A stretch of 64,000 nucleotides of DNA from Dipylidium caninum (lineage: Eukaryota > Platyhelminthes > Cestoda > Cyclophyllidea > Dipylidiidae): contig QEYB01001046.1 in assembly GCA_017562135.1 (NCBI GenBank), forward strand, positions 3,782,001 to 3,846,000, in the 5' to 3' direction. Below are positions 13,001-24,115 of the stretch, piece after piece. Positions within the stretch are counted from its first letter, which is position 1. The number at the start of each line of letters is the position of its first letter. The notes beneath the pieces are model-generated. The model did no database searches. It was given only the letters and a program-made list of their open reading frames with translations, and had not been told where the DNA came from. The translations under genes and the position numbers were made by a program.

Positions 13001-16000
13001 GTCTCTTTGATCCGCTATACAGATGAACACAATTTAAGCATGCACATATCACAACCCGCTTGTTCTCCCTTCCCCTCAACGTGATGGCTGCGTAGCTAAT
13101 GGAATTTATTCATTTTAAAGAGATTTATTTGCTTATCAGTAAGGGAGTTTTAGTATTTGACAACAACTAATTTTTTATAGCGGCATTGATTGACAACTAT
13201 TAAGAAAATAAAAAATTAACTTTGTCCTAAGTCCAACCTTATAGAAGCAACAGAGGCAGGCTTATGCGATTAACTTCTGAAGACTTCGTGTATCAGCACA
13301 AGTCACAAACGAAATATCAGACGGTCTAAGTGATATATTGAAGTAAATTACAATGCGATTTTGGTTAGTGCCAAAAAATTTGCAAAAATTAAGTTTATTC
13401 AGTTATGTACTATTTAAACTTATGAAATTTTAAGAGAAGTTGCGGGGGAAACTATATGAAATTTAGTAATGGAAATGACAAAAGAAGAATTGGCACGAGT
13501 GCTCGTTGAAATGACTAGATCTAGAGATTGTCTTCATTTTTAGATTAAAGGTGAGCATGAAGTAGAAGTTTAGTCTTCGAACTGGTCTACCGTTGGAGTT
13601 GTAAAAGCAATGAAGAGCAAAATAAGATTTATGAAAAAAATATGACAGTTAGAAGGGGTAAAATATACATTGATATGATCGATGAAAGAAAACGGCACTT
13701 CACGCACTGAGGGAACAAAAGGAACAAGCTTTTATCAAAAAAGCTATATTTCAAATCTTTTAAGGCTACCTCAACTAGTGAAAACAAAAATCGGGTAGAT
13801 TAGGATGGCAAAGTAAATTTTAGACCCAAGAATAATCTTAAATTTGCTCCTTTATATGTGATAATCTATGCAATCGGCGGAATGTAATAGCAAAAATCTG
13901 CACCATAGTGACAACTTACAGTGAATTTTGTATTTGTATGAATGACCTAAGTTTTCTTTAAGACGACTTGGAAAAGTCGGCGAAAAAACCAAGCCGACAA
14001 GAGTACATGTAAAAATCTCAAATCCCAAAAAAATTTTGGATGGTTTTAGTAAAATGTGAACTTATCTACTGGCACTTCTAATTTCAGAACCTACGAATGC
14101 CACCTTCTACGAAACGATTAACCTTATTGAACCCACTTATCTGCTTGGAAGCATATTTTGATTTGAACATAGAATTAAATTTTTCGAAGTTATGCAAAAT
14201 CACATTTATACAGTTACAAGACCCATTCGGTTGACTTTATTAAATCAAAGGTGTTTTCGAAAGTCTAGTGACAAAAGAATTAGACAAGAAAATGGATCAA
14301 ATCATAAAAGCCACAAAATGAAAATACAGTCGCATTAAAGTAAGTGGAAACTGAGATACTGATACTCTAAGACCTCGATTTTATCAAGCACGCATGTAAA
14401 ATCGAAATTACCAAAAAGTTCTATCAATGGGCGGTTGCAGACTCATGTTATGCGGCCTCAAAATAGACAACACAAGTCCAAAAAGTGTGCGAAATCGAAA
14501 AATGCTAAAAACGGAGAGCTATAGGGCAGGAAAGCAAAAGGACTCAACTACCTTGATACGTTTTTTCAGGTCGATGTACCAAAAGCGAACATGGCGAATG
14601 CCCACAGTAACGAAGAATTCTCCATCATCACTGAAAGCAACGGCATTGACCTAAAAAATGCCAGTTGCAGAAAAGTGTTAATGAAGAATTCATTCAATAA
14701 CTTGCACATTTTTATATGCCTGAACCTCAATTGCACTTTGAAATTAAGGCATATCCTACAAAGCAACTACCCCTTATGAGCTACGGTGAATTGGTGTTAT
14801 ATAGACATCAGCTCAACATTTATAAGGCTATATACTACGGTTGAAAGTAGTCATTTGGCAAAAGTAAATGAACTTCATTGTGTGAAATTTAAGTGCTTTA
14901 TTAAGCTTTTAGTGGCAGTAATACTAGGATTTGAGAAAAAAGTATAAAGGATAATGTATCAATACGGTTTAGTTTAAAGAAAGCTGACGTTAGAAAACGC
15001 TTTGTTTCACTCTGGGGATGGCCAAAAAACAATTCACTGACACGAATATTGATCTAATAAAAGTAATAAAAAGAGTTCTTAAAAACAATGTCGCGTTAAC
15101 AGAGAATAATAGAACAGTGAGTGGAAAATTCTTCGGGCAACAGATTTGAAAGGAAACAAAATAAGAAACGACAACAAATCAATATAAGGTATTTAATGCT
15201 TAGCCGTTAACCGTTAGTAATGTAAAAGTCTAAAAATGTCTGATATGAAAAAAATTTTTAATTTTCACACCTAAGAACAACAATCTAAGAAGACTCAAAC
15301 TCCCGAATACTCACACGTGCGGAGACTTTGGCACTGGCAACCTTTTGAAGGAGCAACCGATCCCACACACAGATGGTCTGATCTTCTTGACAACCCACAC
15401 TAACAATATGTGTTGCAGTAACCGGACAGAACCGAACTGAGCTGATACGGAAGTGGTGACTGCTGAGAGTCCCAATCTGACGCCCGTCTGCCAAATTCCA
15501 TATCCGTACTAATGGTTGATGTCCCGACTAGAAAAGAAGAAGCATTAAAGAAATCCTTTAGGGTTTAAACGACGGAGGAATTTGAAATGAAATACTGGCC
15601 GATACCGTTTTAAAAAAATTTTAAGTAGAAGAGGATGTAGGTAGTGAAAAATAGGTTTTAACGCAAAAATACAACTTTTAAGATGCAGCGATCAATTTGT
15701 TCAAAAAATCAAACGAAACTGATGAGTATACATAGGTGAGTGAGTAAAAACCGCATAATACAACACATAGGGCCATTATTTTATCTTGTAGCAATGAGTA
15801 TACATATAAATTACCTCGCCAGTGATGAGATATCTTCCGTCTTGGCTAACATCAAGGCATGTCAAAGACTTCCTTGCCGTACTTTGCACGATAACTTGAT
15901 TATTGTTTTCACACGATTCCCCGACAATGACGCAACTAGAACAAAGGTAAGTAAAGTGATACATTCGCGAGAATATGGTAATCTTCGGCTACTTTACTTG

Positions 16001-16149
16001 AATGTGCGGAAAAACTAGTAAAAGAAAGACATATTATGAGACATGACTAAAACATACCCGGCAATGTAAAAGAAAGTTGGATTTTTCGTACTTAGCGCTA
16101 CCGAACAATTATTGACTGAAGTGAACCCAAGAACGCGTTCAAGATCACA
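1027..16149 (-). CDS. MAPKBP1: MAPKBP1/WDR62-like WD40 scaffold protein
   Basis: A scaffold of JNK/NOD signalling or the spindle pole in vertebrates; the role here is inferred. About 1,200 residues. Exons in transcript order: 16058-16149, 15815-15935, 15315-15527, 14552-14650, 12811-13014, 12087-12230, 10899-11032, 10440-10546, 10263-10396, 9292-9532, 8550-8641, 7743-7951, 5537-5846, 4724-5006, 4364-4454, 3054-3494, 2160-2420, 1027-1446. All join in phase except the 5' side of 9292-9532, where a small exon is missing or the acceptor is wrong. Family landmarks in order: CDLERVLGFTS, ARKSLTCLDVSQDGRYLITGE, SGHQPLVRIWNL, FVTVGIRHVRFWY, FVTCSDDDTIRIW, AISPDGRHLAVGDRSGQLK, IRAHDAEILSV, SSRDRVIHVF, LISCGADRSLLFR, YLAIACQDRQLRFY, SDKQINLFHLFTGE and DSCIFVWRFAPELTALML. 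The tail is Ser/Pro-rich with a Glu run and a helical C-terminus, as in the family. The 10397-10439 intron is 43 bp. Confidence 0.9.
2211..2229 (+). repeat. CTC trinucleotide run inside a coding exon
   Basis: A short (CTC)n run lying in the 2160-2420 exon of the minus-strand WD40 gene, where it encodes six consecutive glutamates. Acidic runs also occur in the tail of vertebrate MAPKBP1. Confidence 0.8.
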
Positions 16150-16961
16150 CTAAAGTTGTACTGAAAAATAAAAACGCACGAGATCTGTATCGAACAATAA
16201 AGGTACAAACTTTTTGCTTCGCTATCCGGCCAGAACGGGGAGTCTTCGACATAATGGCAAGAGACGTTTTAGATCCTGTAAGAATGACCAAGATAAAACG
16301 TGAAAAAAAATAGAAATGTCGCTGAAACAACCGTGACCTATCCCAGGGTTTGGACTAATGCATGTAAGGAAAATGTTTTTAGTATGAAGTGAAAGAATTT
16401 CGTGACGGACTCAGGCTAAACATCTTTAGCAAAAAAAACCCGGACACCTTCCTGAACGCAGTAATGCCAAAAACGACGAACGGATTGCAAATAAAAGCTA
16501 AAGAAATTTGTGTGCAAGACGGGTAAAAGAGAGGTATTTGTAGTCAAACGTGACCTATCACAAGCTGGTACAGAATTGTCCTACGCGATTTGACTTTTTT
16601 CATCAAGGTTATCTGCCATCAAACTCCCTTGAACACTTTTGACTGTTACATGTAGCTGAGCAATTCCAAAACCAAGTCCATGTTCTAATGTTTTGGGCCG
16701 CTTAAAATTTATGCTCAAAATATGTCAACAATGTTGGATATGTAAGCTTTAAACACATACGCTTAAGTGCGTGATTTGGACCAAATATACCGTATTAAAA
16801 GAGAATAAGCATATTCGAAAATGCCCCCCTGCTTTATTTGTTTTTCGACACATGGGACTTGTGCGTCATGCGTACAATACCAAAGGATCTAATGGAAGAG
16901 GGTTCGATAGAACAAAAAAGTTATCGACAATGCGTGAAAATTGGCAACGCTTTGAGTATAC

Positions 16962-17716
16962 CTGCGAGGGACCCTCATAGAGATGGTGAAGCACAGAGGT
17001 AAGATAATCAAAATCAATTTGCGAGCCTTCATCAAGCCTTGCGAACTTAATACAATCCTCTACACCCTTCAATGCCAACTCGATAAATGAACTTACGCGT
17101 GCGCCCCAGAAATTTCCTCAGTTTGTAGTCCTAGTTGCGTGTCGCTCTACAAAGGAATTATGCCCATTTCACCTGGGCTCTGCAATTCAGTGCTTATTTA
17201 ACATGTCAGTTTGCTCAATATTAAGAGATCCTCTATGTATTTTCCAGAAACAAATTTATTCTTGGGTTTTTCCAAATGAAACTCATTTAAAATAAATTCG
17301 CATATAATCCATAAATCACACGCAATAAGTAGCGTATAAATGGCTCTATCCATTCATAAGTATGTGTAATGCCATCTAAGCTAACTTCGATGAGCCCGTA
17401 AAGTTTTGTCCCATGTTAACCTTAACTTTAAACCATTCTGTAACCAGGTATTCGTTATGTAATGCGTTATGAAGTAAGTTTATTACGAAATATGGGCCAC
17501 AGATGGTCATACATTAAATTTCCGAAATTAAGCATCGAACGAATTATACACCGAAAAGGTCAAGGTCATATTATTGTCCAACTAGCGGCCTGGGCCAAAT
17601 TTAATGGAGGGCGGGGGTGAGGCTATCGAGTCCCTTGATGGGGCTGAGCTTGATGGGCGACTCTCAGAAGAGACCGTTGACGTTGAGGACGCTAAATTTG
17701 GATGTACAGACTCCAT
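16962..17716 (-). CDS. Possible 5' coding exons of the MAPKBP1/WDR62-like gene
   Basis: Two open segments lie upstream of the first sure WD40 exon. Segment 17583-17716 starts at an ATG in good context (AAGATGG) and is Ser/Pro-rich (MESVHPNLASSTSTVSSESR), like the disordered N-termini of this family. Segment 16962-17091 carries a helical stretch (LALKGVEDCIKFARLDEG, then DFDYLTSVLHHLYEGPSQ) before a CAG/GTATAC donor. The phases agree (2 then 0) with each other and with the 16149 exon. The first donor (GTTGGA) and second acceptor (GTAAG) are weak, and I do not recognise the helical segment in vertebrate homologues. They could belong to a separate small gene. Confidence 0.42.
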
Positions 17717-17941
17717 CTTCAGTCACGATTTTGCCAGTGCAAGTTGTTTCTATATGTAAAAATGTTACGCTCGTAAAGTTCCCTTTCGCTATCTATTATT
17801 CAATAATGCGTGTTTTAGCAAGCTACCTATAGCGAACGTCCAGCCTCTTGATATCTTGATCGTGAAAGCTTCTCTTCCGTTATGTTTATATCGTCTCTGA
17901 AAATACTCGAAGTCTTTCGACTTTTTCAGTTCGCACAATCG
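17717..17941. promoter_or_regulatory. Putative shared promoter between the WD40 gene and the PAQR gene
   Basis: If the upstream WD40-gene exon is real, only 225 bp separate its ATG from the ATG of the divergent PAQR gene, so this stretch must hold both start sites. I see no TATA box in a convincing position. A CTTTTTCAG at 17922-17930 could be the acceptor of a 5'-UTR intron of the PAQR gene. Confidence 0.35.
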
Positions 17942-19111
17942 ATGGCACATAGTGCTGAAGAATTCGTGAGACAAGTGTGGGTTCGTGGTTGGGAGTTGGT
18001 TCAATTCGCACAGTTACCGGCGTGGATGAAAGACAATGACTTTCTGGTTCATGGACACCGACCTGCACTCAATTCCTATTGGGGTTGTTTAAAGTCCTTA
18101 TTTCGTATTCATACAGAGACTGGTAACATTTGGACACATCTTCTTGGTACGCATTTATGGGGTTCCTTAACTAAGTTTCCGTCTTCCAATAATTATTTCG
18201 TACTTTTAGGTTGTGTTCTTTTCATCACAATTTGGGTCTTATTTTTTACAACTGCCTCGGAAAGTATTCAATGGCAAGATAAACTAGTCTTTTCGGCATT
18301 CTTTTTGGGAGCAGTCATTTGCCTAGGATTTTCCTGCATTTTCCACACTTTCAGTTGTCACTCTCTTAAAGTCTCGCGCTTCATGAACAAGTCAGTCTTA
18401 ATTGTTTGTTTCCTCTAGGCATATCTCCATTTTCTAGAACTTTGTCATTTTATTATACACTTCATATTGTTATCGAAACTGCACCGCTGCTTTACTTTAC
18501 ATTTCAGGCTGGATTATACAGGAATCTCAATTCTTACAATTGGGTCTTTTGTGCCCTATCTCTACTACACATTTTACTGTGACTTTTCCACGATGGTGGG
18601 TTACCTCTCTTTGATTTGTGTCCTCGGTGTGACGTCAATTAGCGTATCAATGTTAGACGTATTTGCAACTCCTCGATTCCGTACGGTGCGAGCTGGCTCT
18701 TTCATTGGTTTGGGTCTCTCCGGCGTCATTCCCGCCACGCATTATGCCTTAGCGGCTGGCTGGAAATCTGCAATTGAGGATGGCTCTCTTGGATGGCTTA
18801 TAATCATGGCGGTTTTATACATATCCGGAGCCGTACTCTATGCTCTACGGGTACCAGAACGCTGCTTTCCCGGTTATTGCGACATTTGGGTAAATCGTTT
18901 CATTCGAGCCTATTTCATCCAACTCTACATTTACGGAGCAATGTTAACTCGGTCTATCTCATATTTTCAGTTCCAGAGTCACCAAATCTTCCACGTATTT
19001 GTTGTGGCAGCCGCATTGGTGCACTACTATGGTATTGCGACAATCTCAAATTATCGTCTCACTCGCGGAGATTGCAGAACCATCTCACGCTTCAACCTTA
19101 CTCGCATTTAG
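17942..19111 (+). CDS. ADIPOR: Adiponectin receptor-like seven-transmembrane protein (PAQR family)
   Basis: A membrane receptor/ceramidase-like protein with an inverted seven-helix topology. Exons 17942-18146, 18210-18390, 18508-18889 and 18971-19111 give 302 residues. The introns are 63, 117 and 81 bp. The cytosolic lead EEFVRQVW and DNDFLVHGHRP are close to AdipoR1/2, as is the signature FRIHTETGNIWTHLLG. All zinc ligands are present: His in FSCIFHTFSCHS, Asp in KLDYTGISILT, and two His in FQSHQIFHVFVVAAALVH. The reading frame runs open through the first and third introns, but removing them restores family spacing (HLLG-CVLFIT and CDIW-FQSHQ). An in-frame ATG at 17882 would add 20 residues; I chose 17942 because an acceptor-like CTTTTTCAG lies between the two. 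Adiponectin itself is not known from flatworms, so the ligand is unknown. Confidence 0.95.
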
Positions 19112-19114
19112 GGT

Positions 19115-19120
19115 TTTAAT
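19115..19120 (-). terminator. Possible variant polyadenylation signal (ATTAAA) for the TRAIP-like gene
   Basis: TTTAAT on the plus strand reads ATTAAA on the minus strand, about 160 bp after the TRAIP-like stop and right beside the PAQR stop. This would make the two 3' UTRs overlap. It is a common hexamer, so the support is weak. Confidence 0.2.
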
Positions 19121-19282
19121 CTGCACTCTCGTGCCACTGTGATATATTGACGTATTCCCACTGTACCGCTATACCGTAACTGGGCAATAGAGCAGTGATA
19201 TTTTTTTTCAGCCCCTAACATTACCCATTGCTTGGCAAGGTTAACACCCGAGTTTTCCGGTAATAAGCACATCGTAGCACGA

Positions 19283-21327
19283 TTAGTGAAGACGTTTTTT
19301 CGCAAAACGAGGGTATAAACATGTAGAAGGCATTGTAAGTGTGGCTGAAATGCTGTCAGATTTGTTGAAATCTCTCATTATGGCCAGTCTGAAGAGGCTT
19401 GAAGGCTTGCGGCTCTGAGTTCTGTGGGGTGACGGTCTTTCCATATCAGCCTTTGACACTGGGGGAGGGGTGGGGTCGACACTCATGCTAGCATTTTCAA
19501 AGGGAGCGGCCTCACCCTTAGATTGGTTAGCTGTCAATTGGGGCACCTAAAATCACAAAAATAAATCGAAGGTGACTTTAAAACGAAATTAACACGGATG
19601 CAGCTTTCGAGGCGACCTGTCAAGATTCGGGAGTGATGGGCTTTCAGTGGGGGAGGTTTGAAACGTCTCTTACTTTAGAGGTTTCCCCTTTGCGTTCAAG
19701 AATACTGGACTTGGTTTCGGGAGTAGACATGTCGATAAAGTGGAGACAATGTTTTAGGCTGAGTTTGCTTGCGTTGTCTGAATGCATTGTATCGGTCGAC
19801 AAGGTGCAACCTGAGATCTCATCCGAAAACTCGGAGGGGTGGCGTATACCATCCGCGGTTTCCTCCAAGAGATTCACCATGTCTGATTCCATTTGAGCCA
19901 CTAGACTCTTATAGTAGACCAGTTGCTTCTCCAAATCGGAGATGCGATTAGTGGCCGCTGAATGAGCACATCGCAGACGATGTGCGTCAGATCGGTACTT
20001 CCGTGAGTGCGATTGTGCTTCGGCCAACTCCAAGCGAAGAATAGCCAACCAGCGAAAGAGGTTTGTTACTGTGTCAGGCGAATAGTTCCCATCTTGGTCC
20101 CTGTATTTCTGCATTAACGCCATCGCGGCATCCTCACTTGCTGGTTGAAAAATTAAAAATAAAAAGCGTTCGTGTTCACATGAATACTTGAAGAATGGAT
20201 TGTAACTATCGTGTCTTTATTAATATTTCTTTATCACAATTGCCCTCTGGAGAGGGGCAAACATTGATGCAGGGGAAAATTGAGTTGTGCAATGCAAACA
20301 CATCGGTATCGAATGGAAAGCATAGTGTCCTAGGATGTAGACACAGTCTACGAATAACATGCAGCAAATAGAAAAAAGAAGCTGAAGAAGAGATCAACAT
20401 ACACTTAACAAGGGTTTCAATATCCTTCAATTCCGTTGTTTTTTGGCGCAGCTGAAAGCATTCTTCTTTTATAGCCTGGGATTCTTCGATAATATTTGAG
20501 TAAAGAGCTAACTGAGTCCTTCCGAAAAAAAGCTTTGTTTAAAACCATAAGAAAAATTTTTCCCCAACGTACAGAAATGCCACAATTTAAAGCCATACAT
20601 TAAATAGAGATTGAGACAAACAATCGGTAGGTATGAGAAAAACAATGTATAATCTAAATTGCTGATGATGTAAAGCACATGGCGTGATACGTCAAAACAA
20701 CACATCTCACTTTGCCTGAAGCCATTTTTGATGTTCACGTCGATAAAGCTCATTAGTTTCCCGGTAGAGCTCAGATATGGAATTTATCTCAACTACTTGC
20801 GCGTTTATCTTCTCTTCAGCTGCTTTCGCTTGAGCCTCTAAGGTACATAGTGCACGTCGAAGTTCTAAGATATCCGAAGGATGTGAAGAAACTTCTGGAG
20901 TACTCGAAGAATACAACTGGATGGGATATGTAATTAAATGGTTAACTCATTCGACTGGCGTAGGGAAAGTAATCGTGAAAAATATAACATCGAGAAAAGC
21001 ATCGAATAAAACACCTAAATTACCAAGGATAAAGAGAAATTCAAGGATAAAAAATGTAGCAACAAATTGAGAAATAGACCATACATGGTGAAGATGTCGA
21101 GTAGATTGGGGAGACAGAGTGGCTAAGTCATTGCGTGAAAAGAAAAGTTTAGGAATGACATCTGACGCAAGCACAATAATGCGACATTGAGGACAGGTGG
21201 AAGAGCTCTTTAGCCATTTTTTGATGCAGATCTCATGGAAAATATGGCCACAATGGAGAGCCGAGATATGCATATTTGTGCTAATTTCCAGCAATTCTTG
21301 GCAGATGGAGCAATCAGCAAGTAGCAT
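19283..21327 (-). CDS. TRAIP: TRAIP-like RING finger and coiled-coil E3 ubiquitin ligase
   Basis: In vertebrates TRAIP ubiquitinates the CMG helicase at stalled or converging forks. Exons in transcript order: 21085-21327, 20711-20916, 20405-20518, 19674-20136, 19283-19546, all in phase, giving 429 residues (human 469). The RING starts at residue 6: CSIC, then ALHCGHIFHEICIKKWL and TCPQC, a complete set of zinc ligands. It is followed by VIPKLFFS, matching the INKLFF segment right after the RING in TRAIP. The remainder is helical coiled coil (LELRRALCTLEAQAKAAEEK and RISDLEKQLVYYKSLVAQME), then a polar tail. The tail ends in RFAKKRLH and lacks the C-terminal PCNA-binding motif of human TRAIP. 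Exon 4 has a tandem CAGCAAG acceptor; only the second choice keeps the frame. The gene is tail to tail with the PAQR gene at 171 bp. Confidence 0.85.
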
Positions 21328-22601
21328 ATCGAACAATCAACTGAAGTATAAAAATACAAATCAATTATGATAAGAAAGACTTAAACATAGACCAAAGACA
21401 CCGACGTGGGAGGTGCAAGGAAGTACAAATCGTTTGTATGAAGAGATAAGACAGGTGATCACGTAACGAAATCAGCAGAAACATAAGACGCCCTCAGGTT
21501 AAGAGAACTAGATGAACTCCAGTAATCCCACAAAATAAATACGAACTAGCTGGGCGAAAATGGTACAAAGGAACAGCAAACATTATAGAATAATCGAAAT
21601 AATCACTTACGGGGGCAACGAAACACGCGATCGAGAGCTTGAACGGCCACGGAGATATGAACCTACCAATAGCCAGGGAGAACCATAGGCTCTGCAACGA
21701 ATCGCGCGGGCAGAAGCCCAAGCAGCTACTCGTGACACACATAAGGGAGCAAAGTAGTTATTTCAAAAAGGTTATGCGGTTTTAAGTTGAGTTGCCCAAA
21801 AGATTGGGACAAAAGCATTGTACGATAAGAGAAGTATCACGGCATTAACTGCCACGGCATTTTAAATATGTGTACCTGATGTATTAGGCACGAAAACTGT
21901 TTATTTGCTGTAAGCATTTTTGAAGTAAACAACTGGCCGTCCCTGACTCATCCACCTTTTAGAAAATCAGTGGATAACCAACATCACACAATATAACCCA
22001 AATCCAGTGAGACAAAAACATTCCAATTACCGAACCGGGTTCTATACGCCTCTCACACGTTGAAACCTCCCGCCCAGTTACCAATGACTTATGACAGCTT
22101 ATAATCATTTCACATCCCAAAATCCTCCCAACCTCATTGAAATCTGAATCTATCTCAGAACATAAGCCTGCAACTACCAAAATCAACCATCGAGGCACCG
22201 CATTACCACTCTTCCAGTCGGGGTCTGCGTCCCAATTCAGGCATTGATTCAGTTGCCCCGAACTCGAGCCGCAAAAAAATGTAAATGTAAGCCCTTCCCC
22301 ATTAATCACAAAAATTTACGACTAGTAGCGAGCCCACCGGAACTGGACAATATCAAATTACCTCCCAAATATAGCATTGAGTTCATCCAGACAACCCCCA
22401 TATTTCGAAGCCAATTGAAAGCCGGACGGACAAGTGAAACCCCATAATTGAAGGCTTAATCAATTCATTAGTCAAACTGCTACCCTGTGTACTGAAACGT
22501 ACATAGCGAACATAGATTTCAGAAATTGGTCTCAGCCACACAAATAGAGGCGGGTTATTCAATCCCAGTCACCGATAAATAAATACGCATCAATGCGAGC
22601 A
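21328..22601. other. Intergenic region between the TRAIP-like gene and PIGK
   Basis: It should contain the 5' UTR and promoter of the TRAIP-like gene at its left end and the PIGK 3' UTR at its right end. A 117-codon minus-strand ORF at 21959-22309 has no recognisable motif and no convincing splice context. I see no RNA gene or repeat here. Confidence 0.4.
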
Positions 22602-22607
22602 TTTATT
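22602..22607 (-). terminator. Polyadenylation signal of PIGK
   Basis: TTTATT on the plus strand is AATAAA on the minus strand, about 135 bp after the PIGK stop codon. That spacing suits a short 3' UTR. Confidence 0.5.
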
Positions 22608-22741
22608 TCATAACCAAGTGATACAAGGACTATGTTACACCGTTATCCAAGGGGCAAATGATCGATCTCCAAAGCTATCAACTAACTGGGAAAGGATTGA
22701 AATAAACCCAAGCATGTTCAGTAGTCGAATTATCTAAACTG

Positions 22742-23949
22742 TTAAAGAAAAAAATAAGCACCAAATGTAAAGAAACTCAGCTCTAATTTTGCTATTATAA
22801 ATCCGTTACGTAGAACATACACAGAGCTATGCTCGTAGACTAAATTCTTTACTTTCACACATTCAGAAGTAAGAAGATACGATCCGTCCTCAATACGGTG
22901 GGTGCTCGAAAAAAAATCGGTAACTAAAACATCCTGAGATTTTGTAAGGAGCAAATCGGTCCGGAAATTGACCGTAGATTTACACATCTCAAAAGGACAC
23001 AAATTTAACTAAAGGGAAGTAAACAAACGATTAGAACAATGGATGCACAAAGGCGTTAAAGTAGAGATGAACGTACAAATTCCAGAATGCTCTGTTGACT
23101 TTCGGGAGTAACTTTTTCCAGGAACTGTAGTGCGTAATATGAATAACGATCAGCAACGAAAACCCCAATTGTAGTATCGAAGTGATGCTAAAATTAATCA
23201 ATCATGGTATATACTGCGCATTACCGCAAGAGAATCTTCGCCAATTTTGCTACTGCCTACGGTGATAACATTGGGGGAATAGACTTTATCTCCCATCGAC
23301 TCAGCTTGACAGGAGTCCGTAATAATAAGCATTTGGTTATATCTGCAATACCTAGGTACCAAAAGAACCAAACCTGCGTCGAAGCCACATTTGGTTGACA
23401 ACGTCAGCCAGCTCTACGCTAGAGAGCTCATTATCGTCCTGAAATTTCAAGAAACCATCACCACCATGTCCAGTCATGAAAATGAGAATATTGCTATTTT
23501 GATCAGTACTTAGTTTTTTCGATGAAGGTGCCGAGGGAGGAAGGCGACCTGTCACTACTCGGATGAAATTTTCGACAGTAACTTCGTATCCACGATAGTC
23601 TACTTCAATATCATCACCGTAGAGGTCAACGGGATTATAAGCGCTCTGATAAACGGTCCCCGGACGTGGATTTCTCGAATTACAGGCATATGAATCCCCA
23701 ATCATGAGAATTATTTGACTACACGAAGGTCATAACAACGGACGATAAACCTGTCGGGGATCCCCATTCGTTTAATGCTGCGGTAAACACCCAGGATGTT
23801 GCCAGCGTGGCGATAGTTGAACCAGAACCGCGAGGTCTCAACTAGTACAGCCCAGTTATTCGTGTGATTTGCGAAGGCGGCATTGAAAAGAACTAGGGAA
23901 GCCTAAAAATTACCTCAGCGAGCAAGCAAACTACCAGTATGGCATTCAT
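22742..23949 (-). CDS. PIGK: GPI transamidase catalytic subunit PIG-K/Gpi8
   Basis: A caspase-like cysteine protease of the ER GPI-transamidase complex. It cleaves C-terminal signals and attaches GPI anchors. Exons in transcript order: 23935-23949, 23751-23902, 23374-23718, 23225-23342, 23077-23187 and 22742-23008, all in phase, giving 335 residues (human 395). The introns are 32, 32, 31, 37 and 68 bp. The first exon encodes only MNAIL; splicing it to ASLVLFNAAFA makes a good signal peptide before NHTNNWAVLVETSRFWFNYR. Diagnostic blocks are YGDDIEVDYRGYEVTVENF, the catalytic His in FMTGHGGDGFLKFQD and the catalytic Cys in TDSCQAESM, then YSPNVITVGSSKIGEDSLA and DVLVTDFFSS. The C-terminal 16 residues are hydrophobic, as expected for the membrane anchor. 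It is divergent from OSBP. Confidence 0.97.
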
Positions 23950-24115
23950 TTTACGCAATAGTTGCAAGTCAAATTAAACAAACTAACTGTTTTTAATAAA
24001 TTTTAATTTTACGCTAATTAAATTTTAATTTAACTGTGAATTAAGCCTAACAGCATGTGCACTAATGGAAGCGGTCATTTTGTGTTTGCTGCCCTAAGCT
24101 GGAAAGATCTTGTTG
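23950..24115. promoter_or_regulatory. Putative bidirectional promoter of PIGK and OSBP
   Basis: Only 166 bp separate the two divergent start codons. The left two thirds is very AT-rich with mirrored TTTTAATT/AATTAAA runs around 23990-24040. I see no clear TATA box or initiator, and both 5' UTRs must be short or contain unseen exons. Confidence 0.55.

Noticed and set aside
17882..18418. Reading the PAQR gene as one long exon to the stop near 18418
   Set aside because: The frame is open through 18147-18209, but removing this 63-bp intron restores the HLLG-CVLF spacing of the family, and the frame past 18390 loses the KLDYTG helix.
21959..22309. A 117-codon minus-strand ORF between the TRAIP-like gene and PIGK
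   Set aside because: No known motif, no supporting splice sites, and position in a presumed promoter/3'-UTR gap.
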